This document shows, one piece after another, positions 58,801-64,000 of a stretch of DNA of 64,000 nucleotides. Below the pieces are notes generated by a model. It saw nothing but the letters and a program-made list of their open reading frames with translations, had not been told where the DNA came from and did not search any database. The DNA comes from Trebouxia sp. TZW2008 (Eukaryota; Chlorophyta; Trebouxiophyceae; Trebouxiales; Trebouxiaceae), in the NCBI GenBank assembly GCA_002118135.1, contig BDIU01000290.1, positions 1 to 64,000 on the forward strand, written 5' to 3'. The position numbers and the translations under genes are program-made. Position 1 is the first letter of the stretch. Each line of letters opens with the position of its first letter.

Positions 58801-59740
58801 TACGCATATGGCTGCTTGAAATACCTGTAAAATTTGCAACAAGATTTTTTGGCATGCATGCTGTTTGGGCTATGACGTTGTGCTATGTAGCTACAGGCAA
58901 GCACAGGCCGCACTGTTGCATGACACAACAAAACTGAGGCAAGGTACAATCTGCTTTGCACAGGGTACATGGGCCATCAACAGAAGTTATTGGCAGTAGA
59001 TAAAAGTCCTACAGGGTGTAAGGTTGAGATATAAAAGAGAAATCACCTGTTGTGTTGCCCATGACTGACAATGATGAAATGTTCATCCTGGATGTGTGCA
59101 GCACAACACACGGTGTGTCCTCTGTCACGTTAAGCTGTATCTGGACTGTGCCTGTGACTTTGAATGGCTCGTGTAGCTGTACATTGAGACTGAGGTTGTA
59201 AGCCACAGGTGTGATGGCTGCTGGAAGTCTCCAGGCATCCCACCGACATGTTGAGTACTGGTTCAGGAAGGTTGCGTTTGAGATTTTGTTGATGATGTCT
59301 TCTGTGTTGTCTGATATCGCATCTGCTGCTGCTGATTTGCTGCTGGAAGGCAGAGCAATGATTGCAAGAATGATGACCAAAGCTGCAGCAAAGCCTCCGC
59401 AAATCCACCAAAACAGCCTTTTCTGTTTTCTGGTCAGCTGATACCACCAGCTGGGGGGGAGGAACCTCGAGCAAGGAGTGCGTGTGACGAAGCGGGTACA
59501 GTCGAGGCCACAGCAACGCACGCGCTTCATGCCAGCATATTGCTCCCAGTCTAGCAGGACCTGGTCATCTTCGTCGTAGTCCATGGACAAGTCAAAGACG
59601 GTCTGGTCGTGTCTGTCAAAGCTAGACTCGCGCTGTTGCCCATTTGAAAGCAGCTGATCGTCGCCATCATCGTCTAGCGAGTAGTTCTGCATGTTGTTGC
59701 GCCTGTGGGGCGAATGGGATCCACTTCTTGGGGAGTCCAT
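42603..59740 (-). CDS. M1-family zinc aminopeptidase, type II membrane protein
   Basis: Fifteen exons in phase: 59047-59740, 58288-58434, 57908-58002, 54007-54248, 53416-53665, 52261-52462, 51736-51881, 50015-50221, 49138-49523, 47765-47940, 46513-46661, 44892-45008, 44343-44533, 43473-43587, 42603-42746. They sum to 3,261 nt, 1,086 residues plus stop. A cytoplasmic acidic tail is followed by one transmembrane helix (about 109-130), then the M1 ectodomain: FPCLDEPALK, the substrate-recognition motif GAMENWG (435-441), zinc site HEMTH (471-475) with the third ligand Glu494 in WLNEGFA (HEXXH-X18-E), SYQKGGSVIRM with the catalytic Tyr, and an ERAP1-like C-terminal helical domain (IDPDVRELVYTQAV, IDPSEKERNMYALAYAR). 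It should cleave N-terminal residues from peptides outside the cytosol, at the surface or in a vacuole. Introns carry about 25 partial exon copies, listed separately. Confidence 0.92.
43650..43704 (-). repeat. Copy of aminopeptidase exon 14 start
   Basis: Reads SWMALYRKLGGNDKASQ against NWMALYRKLGGDNEASR in exon 43473-43587, offset about 117 bp, with its own CTGCAG acceptor. Confidence 0.75.
44090..44290 (-). repeat. Two copies of aminopeptidase exon 13 tail
   Basis: The exon end at 44343 (NTAAHAAWDFFTE, donor GTGAGT) is repeated with junctions near 44230 (VAVRSNTAAHAASDFFTE, donor GTGAGT kept) and 44094 (AVCLNTAAYAAWDIFT, donor lost). Offsets are about 113 and 136 bp. Confidence 0.75.
45181..45575. 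repeat. CTG/CAG trinucleotide arrays
   Basis: CTGCTGCTG...GTTGCTGCTGCTG at 45195-45235 and a longer (CAG)n/(CAGTAG) tract at 45418-45565 with about ten uninterrupted CAGs at its end. They lie in the intron between aminopeptidase exons 11 and 12. Confidence 0.9.
45700..46400 (-). repeat. Array of four copies of aminopeptidase exon 11 tail, separated by triplet repeats
   Basis: The second half of exon 46513-46661 (LAGYFNTTTVAQPAVQLLQ) recurs with anchors near 46333, 46149, 45941 and 45721, against 46529 in the exon (offsets 184-220 bp). Text drifts: LAGYYTTTAVAQPAVQLPH, LAGYYNTTAVAQPAVQLLH, then weaker. Between units lie CAG runs and a (CCA)n run at 46028-46068. Confidence 0.8.
46750..47335 (-). 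repeat. Array of four copies of aminopeptidase exon 11 head
   Basis: The first half of exon 46513-46661 (THGISISSAIPGTDANSES) recurs four times upstream. The anchor CTTAGGGA(C/T)TCTGA falls at about 46595 (exon), 46770, 46921, 47095 and 47263, i.e. steps of 175, 151, 174 and 168 bp. Copies read SSSIPGTDANSKSLRLL, ISSAIPGTDANSESLRLL, ILISSSIPRTDANPESLS and IFISSSIPGTDAKSESLR. One further copy loses part of the head. Confidence 0.85.
47999..48252 (-). repeat. Two copies of aminopeptidase exon 10 head
   Basis: The start of exon 47765-47940 (LAQRPEPLVSAWMV, acceptor before 47940) is repeated with junctions at 48100 and 48249, offsets 160 and 149 bp. Plus-strand text CCAGGCTGACACCA(A/G)GGGCTCA is nearly unchanged; the second copy has an indel. 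Confidence 0.85.
48340..49065 (-). repeat. Array of five copies of aminopeptidase exon 9 tail
   Basis: The end of exon 49138-49523 (LAGLLDDAYQLSKAGVLS, then ITVYLDLIR) recurs. The anchor GCTGATAGG is at 49188 in the exon and at about 49032, 48875, 48684, 48532 and 48343: steps of 156, 157, 191, 152 and 189 bp. The copy near 48532 (LAGLLDDAYQLLQGGVLS, YLDLIR, donor GTACAT) is still fully readable; those near 48684 and 48875 are altered. Confidence 0.88.
49785..49828. repeat. (TTGCTG)7 hexanucleotide repeat
   Basis: About seven perfect TTGCTG units in the intron between aminopeptidase exons 8 and 9. Confidence 0.95.
53680..53740 (-). repeat. Copy of part of aminopeptidase exon 5
   Basis: IPFSLPKLDLVGIPDIAA repeats IPFSLPKLDLIGIPDFAA of exon 53416-53665, offset 148 bp, directly before that exon's acceptor. 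Confidence 0.85.
54290..54840 (-). repeat. Array of four copies of aminopeptidase exon 4 head
   Basis: Exon 54007-54248 starts ATFDISLTTETGLTALSNMP. Copies start at 54427 (ATFDVSLTTETGVTALSNMP), about 54572 (VTFDISFTTETGLTALSNMP), 54713 (ASIDTSVNTETGLTALSNMP) and 54838 (VTLNSSLITETGLTALL). Steps are 179, 145, 141 and 125 bp. Each keeps an acceptor-like (C)CTGCAGG or CCTGTAAG complement. Confidence 0.88.
55000..56740. repeat. Higher-order tandem repeat in aminopeptidase intron 3
   Basis: The anchor CATGCTGTTATACCCACATG followed by TGGCTGCTCTCAGGTCAAC occurs near 55008, 55372, 55620, 56013, 56262 and 56632. Steps alternate 364, 248, 393, 249 and 370 bp, so two unit types (with and without the CTTAACGAGAACTGTG-like segment) form a repeating pair of about 620-640 bp. 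I found no resemblance to aminopeptidase exons. Confidence 0.8.
57300..57480 (-). repeat. Two copies of aminopeptidase exon 3 tail
   Basis: Exon 57908-58002 ends GARLAFPCLDEPALK. Copies end at 57431 (NARKVFPCFDEPNLK) and 57323 (NATKVFLCFHDPNLK), each followed by a GTAGAG donor-like site and the sequence AATCTGTGATGTCT. The two copies are 108 bp apart and about 480 bp from the exon. Confidence 0.82.
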
Positions 59741-60325
59741 TTGAACGCGACCACCGCGCGACCCTCAGCTCTTGCTCAACGCCAGGCAAAAGTGCTTCGC
59801 CGCTGATAATCGATTGCGGGAAGATGAAAGCTTTGTATCTGCGCTACCTGTGGTGCTTGTAAATGTTACTTGCTATGCCAGTCAAGCAGATAAACGGCGC
59901 ACTTGGCAAGCTGATCAATGGCTGGATCGACAAGCTATGTTCATGCAGAACGCAGACAAAACTTGAGCAAGGTACAAGCGATTCCGCAATGTTCTCTTGA
60001 TGAGGATTGCCGGTACGGCTGGTACGATCTAACAACGATATTGCCCTGCTGACACTCTGCAAAGCTCTGTTTTCGGAAGCCCTGTGAAAGATCACAAGTG
60101 CGACATCCGTACCCGGCGTTCGTCGAACGAGTTACTCGCCGTCAAGTGCGGCAATGGCCCGCTGGCAAGACGCAAAGCACAGTGCACTGCTTGCAGGGTC
60201 ACTCACCGGGTTTACGTAACAATACGAAGGAAGTTGATGTGCTCTCTGCACTCGTGACAACCCGTGCGGCCATCGCAAGCGCTTGCACACTCAACGCTGC
60301 ACGCAATAGCTGCATTTGCATCTGC
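59741..60325. promoter_or_regulatory. Divergent promoter region, aminopeptidase / dehydrogenase
   Basis: 585 bp (or about 790 bp if the dehydrogenase starts at 60533) between two head-to-head starts. No TATA box or other motif stands out; role inferred from arrangement. The frame used by the dehydrogenase stays open back to 60098. Confidence 0.4.
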
Positions 60326-63118
60326 ATGATCGGTTGTAGCCCTCTGGGTCGAACATCATTCGTTGTGCACCAAACCAGGGCATTTGTCAGGCAGGGTCTG
60401 CAACGTAGACTCGCTGTTCGACAAATCAGCAGGTTGCGTCTGTGTGCGCGGATTTCAGAGTCGGCACAGCTGCATGATGCAGTACATTTGACGTTGGCAG
60501 CGCTGCTGCGCAGGCGAAATCAAGTCTTAGATATGTCGTCCGCTGCCAAACAGGGCGATGTTGAATTGTTTGTGCTTTCTGGTCGCGGAGCCCCAGAGCT
60601 AGATGAGCTTACAAATCTGCCGAATGGAGTGCACTTGCTGGGAACTGGCAGACCCGATCAAGAGTTGAAAGGTGCGCAACAACGCTCCGCTCGGGACACT
60701 TGCTTGCTCGCCGTGTCTCGTATCGATGCATATGCAAGTTTCCCCACAGGCTGGTCAAAGGCAGACTGGGAGAAAGTACAGGTGCTACTGAAGTGTGGAA
60801 CAGGCAAAGATGCATCAACGAAGCAAGAGCTGCAGGTGACTAGCACAGAGTGCTTGCAATCTAGACAGCAATCAGCCGACAAAGCTCAAATGCAGCTCAT
60901 CATTCAGCTGGGCATGTGCTGTCTGTCTGGACCAATCAAGTTTTGAATCTGTGGGATACATCCACCAGGATGTTTCCAAAGTATGTTGCTCTGCTTGTAG
61001 GACATCTGGCCGCATCTGACCAATTTGAAATGGATTCACTCAGCATCGGCAGGTGTGGAGAAGTTGCTATTTCCAGAGCTTGTCAAGAGCCAAGTCATTG
61101 TCACGAATGCCAAGGTACTGCTTGCCAGCTGTAGCCACTGAGTTGCGCTGTGCTCCCGCTCCCACCTGTCTGCAACCACATTGTTTATTGCTCTGCAAAC
61201 ACTGCATTGCCAGTAGGCTTGTCTGTCTATAGCATGCGTGCTGATACTGTGATGGCTGGCGCTGCATGATGCTGTCTGCTGTTGAAGACCTTGATCAAGA
61301 TTGTGAAGAGAGGCATTGTCGCGTCTGCTGTTGTCCCGCTATGAGCCATGCAGCACAGCGGCAGCGGCAGCAGCGGCGGCAGCAGCAGCAGCAGCAGCAA
61401 GCCTCTCCGTGCTCTTGCAACAAGTCATTTGCTTGGTGCTGTCACTCTAGACTGTAAAGTGTGTGTACTTCCAGGGTGCATACAGCCATTCTTTGGCGGA
61501 GTGGGCGCTGACAGCATGCAATTGGTTTGCCAAAGACCTGCCACGCCTGAAACGGCAGCAAAAGGATAAGAACTGGGAGTCCTATTATGTTGAGGAGCTC
61601 AGGTTTGCTCTCATCAGTGCTCGCACCAGCGCACGTGCTCACTATCTGAAGGTATTTCAACTCAAGTAGGTTGAGCTTGGAAAACATCAGCTGTTGATAC
61701 AAGTTATGGCATCTGCATCCAGCATGATGTGGCACTCATGGTAACCAATGGAGTTTATGACACTGCATTCTTTCTCTAGCGCGTTGTCCCTGCCTTTCAC
61801 CATACTTTTCCATGCAAACGCTGCTGTAAGAACAGTCATGTTTGTAGGGGTAAAACGCTAGGTGTAGTGGGTTATGGCGACATAGGTCAAGAGACAGCCA
61901 ACATAGCACGCGCCTTCAAGATGGACATCATAGCACTCAGAAGGCGAAAAGAGCTTTCACAGCATGACAAAGACTTGAATCTCAAGGTATGTGTCCTGTG
62001 ATGCTGAGACAACCTTTTCTGTTTGGTTTACTACTTCTGTGGCGTCTCATGGCCAGCTTGCAGGCAAAGCCTCGATCAGACAGACATGACAGCCTCGTGA
62101 TGCCTTCCTGACCTGTTTCATGCATGTAAGGGGCTGCTGGGACACATGACTGGCCTGACTAAGCACTGTACTGGCGCTGTACATCTGGTCAGTGCACCTC
62201 TTCTTGCAGAAGTGGTTTCAGAGATCTCAATGCATAGCTCGTTTCTTGTAGCCAATTCGTGCTGTTGAGCATGAATATTGAGCGCGGCAAAGCTAATTTG
62301 TCAGTGTTGCGAGTTGGCAGGCACCTCTAACAACAGACTGCATACTCATCTTCAGTGTTGGCATGGGGATTCAGTCAGCAGACCTCCCTGAACAGCAAGA
62401 TAGCTTCAAATGTCAATATATGGTGCAGATCTACACACCTGACAAGCTGAACGACCTGATGGCATCAAGTGACTACGTCGTGGCAGCACTACCACACACT
62501 GACAAGACAGAGAAGCTCGTGAATGCTGAAGCTATCAGCAGTATGAAAAAGACGGAGGTCTTTGTCAACATCGGCAGAGGTCAGACTGTAGATGAAGATG
62601 CTTTGATAAAAGGTGAGAGCCTTGCTGATTTTTTGTTTTCCCAGTGACAGCAATGCAGACATCAAAGAAGTTTATGACACAACACATCTGCACTCCTAGC
62701 GGTCAAACTATTTATATACTTGCAGCATGTGCTTGTACCATGAACATAATTTTGCATGAGCACTCCAGCTTGTCTTACAGAGCATTCCTGGCGTCGAGAC
62801 AAGCTTGTTTGCAATGCCCACATGGGACTTTTGTTTGCTTTGACTACTCACAGCAGGACTGCTGTGACGTTGCTGATTGAACATGCAGCATTGCAAGAAA
62901 AGCGCATCAGGGGAGCTGCATTGGATGTCACGTACACAGAGCCCCTACCTCAAGACAGCGCTCTATGGGACCTAGATAATGTGCTGTTGTCGCCGCACTG
63001 TGCTGATCGCACCACTACCTTCCAAGCAGAAGCTATCCAGCAGTTCACAGATTTGGCAAAGCTGTATGTTGAGGGCAAAGACCTGTACAACGTTGTTGAT
63101 AAGGGTAGTGGGTACTGA
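60326..63118 (+). CDS. D-isomer-specific 2-hydroxyacid dehydrogenase (glyoxylate/hydroxypyruvate reductase-like)
   Basis: Exons: 60326 (or 60533)-60671, 60750-60835, 61001-61114, 61475-61602, 61848-61986, 62429-62612 and 62889-63118 (stop TGA); all phases fit. From the ATG at 60533 the protein has 339 residues; the upstream in-frame ATG at 60326 adds 69 basic, Arg-rich residues that could be an organelle-targeting peptide. In the 339-residue numbering the NAD(P)-binding motif GYGDIG is at 164-169, the substrate Arg at 252 (NIGRGQTVDEDAL), the catalytic Glu at 281 (TEPLP) and His at 300 (LLSPHCAD). KWIHSASAGVEKLLFP and AYSHSLAEWAL are typical of the family. It should reduce a 2-keto acid with NAD(P)H; the exact substrate cannot be told. 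Confidence 0.88.
61353..61402. repeat. (CAGCGG)/(CAG)n microsatellite in a dehydrogenase intron
   Basis: GGCAGCGGCAGCAGCGGCGGCAGCAG followed by further CAG units, in the intron between 61114 and 61475. Confidence 0.9.
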
Positions 63119-63402
63119 CTGCAACTTTACGCTGCAGCAGCTAACAGTATTTCATTTGACTAGCTATTTGGTACTCAATGTCAGTAGGGATAGATTTGAC
63201 AGTCTGTCAGAGCCAAGGATTCGGCCAGCCAGCGTGCCAACGCTGCCATTACTTATGGCAAACGTTGAGCCTTGATAGTCAGCGGGTGCTGTCTACTGCA
63301 TATTGACTACTTTTACTCTTGACAAAGACATTATTGCATTGCAAATTGAGGTTTGCCAAGGCCTGGTTGAAACAATGCTGAACATAGACAGAATGTTCAA
63401 GA
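63119..63402. other. Convergent intergenic region, no gene seen
   Basis: 284 bp between the stops of the dehydrogenase (plus) and the MINDY-like gene (minus); presumably both 3' UTRs. Confidence 0.5.
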
Positions 63403-64000
63403 CTAGAGGATGGGCTCAGAACCATGCCATTGCACTTTGGCTCGAGGCCACTTTGTGTGCAGCACATGCTCAAGAGGAGGTGTCAGTGCATGGCTGTTGA
63501 AACTTGCTGCAAGATCTTGGTCATGTTGGGCTTGATGGTCCAAGTCACCATGCTCAGTCAAGATCAACGAGATGGGCTGCTCTTGATTTGCTAGCCCATC
63601 ATAGTACAGTAATGTCACAATATGTTCATGGCCAGCAGCTGCAGCACTGTTCTGGTCAATACGCTGCTCTTCTGCAAACAATAAGGTGAAATGGCTTTCT
63701 GAGCAGACCACCCAGATTGGCAACAACGGCTCCTTCAAGTTTCTGCAGTGCATTGACACACCGTTAGCAGCGCCTGCATGTTGCATCTTACAATGCAACC
63801 TACTGATCTGCATGTGCCCATACTACCTGACTTTGGCGGGCATGCACCTGCCTAGTTCAGCATAATACAAAGTAGTCACGTCTATTTTGGGCATTACCTG
63901 CCAACCTGAGTGTTGCCATACCACTCAAACAGTGTTAGGAAGCCCAAGCGGGAGCGCTGCTGCACGCCCTTGCACATCGTGCCCGCCACGTCCTTCTGGC
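63403..64000 (-). CDS. MINDY-3/4 (FAM188)-type deubiquitinase, C-terminal part
   Basis: Two exons: 63898 to beyond 64000, and 63403-63742 (stop TAG), joined in phase 2 through AG|A. The upstream exon reads CKGVQQRSRLGFLTLFEWYG; the last reads PIWVVCSESHFTLLFA, then TLLYYDGLANQ, and ends LHTKWPRAKVQWHGSEPIL. The blocks GFLTL, PIWVV(C/G)SE(S/T)H and TKWPxxxxxW are those of the MINDY-3/4 (DUF4205) cysteine-protease fold, where the His in SESHF is part of the active site. The family trims polyubiquitin chains. The catalytic Cys lies outside the window. The region between the strands seems shorter than in animal MINDY-3. Confidence 0.82.

Overview
The window is nuclear DNA from a eukaryote with many introns, most likely a green alga of the Chlorophyta; a trebouxiophyte-like alga would fit, but that is inference. 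The evidence is spliceosomal introns (GT..AG, with acceptors very often reading TGCAG), genes for plastid functions (a thylakoid-lumen cyclophilin of the CYP37 type and a cyanobacterial-type metallophosphoesterase), a short interstitial run of the plant/algal telomere unit CCCTAAA, and abundant CAG/CAGCA/CTG microsatellites. I saw no rRNA, tRNA, CRISPR or viral genes. Exon coordinates come from reading splice sites and checking intron phases, not from transcripts.

Layout. 1-1247 (-): 5' exons and one kinase exon of a truncated paralogue of the next kinase locus. 3416-~5574 (-): an unidentified gene with apparent single-base frame offsets. 5993-14975 (-): a membrane/receptor-like protein kinase locus, split by one in-frame TAA. 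About 2.6 kb covering its first exons and upstream region is duplicated (541-3190 and 14350-16990). 17168-~18214 (-): unknown protein. 19104-21624 (-): metallophosphoesterase. 22105-35119 (+): a kinesin-4-like motor gene whose exon phases run on into a C-terminal ADD-type zinc finger. 35452-35958 and 35992-36307 (-): two small, probably mitochondrial proteins 33 bp apart, a likely bicistronic pair. 36525-41755 (+): lumenal cyclophilin. 42603-59740 (-): a type II membrane M1 aminopeptidase, 15 exons and 1,086 codons over 17 kb. 60326/60533-63118 (+): D-2-hydroxyacid dehydrogenase. 63403-64000 (-): C-terminal end of a MINDY-3/4-type deubiquitinase.

The most striking feature is a single pattern seen in five unrelated genes: introns hold tandem, decaying copies of the neighbouring exon edge (part of the exon plus its splice site), offset by about 110-220 bp and often 145-180 bp. 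The aminopeptidase carries the most, around 25 copies. The kinase, kinesin/ADD gene and cyclophilin each carry one or more. I consider this exon-edge tandem duplication the best candidate for something undescribed here. The kinesin-ADD combination and the bicistronic pair come next.

The genes are a chance chromosomal neighbourhood, not a pathway. Several are arranged head to head over 217-800 bp and so may share promoters (phosphoesterase/kinesin, CHCH/cyclophilin, aminopeptidase/dehydrogenase).
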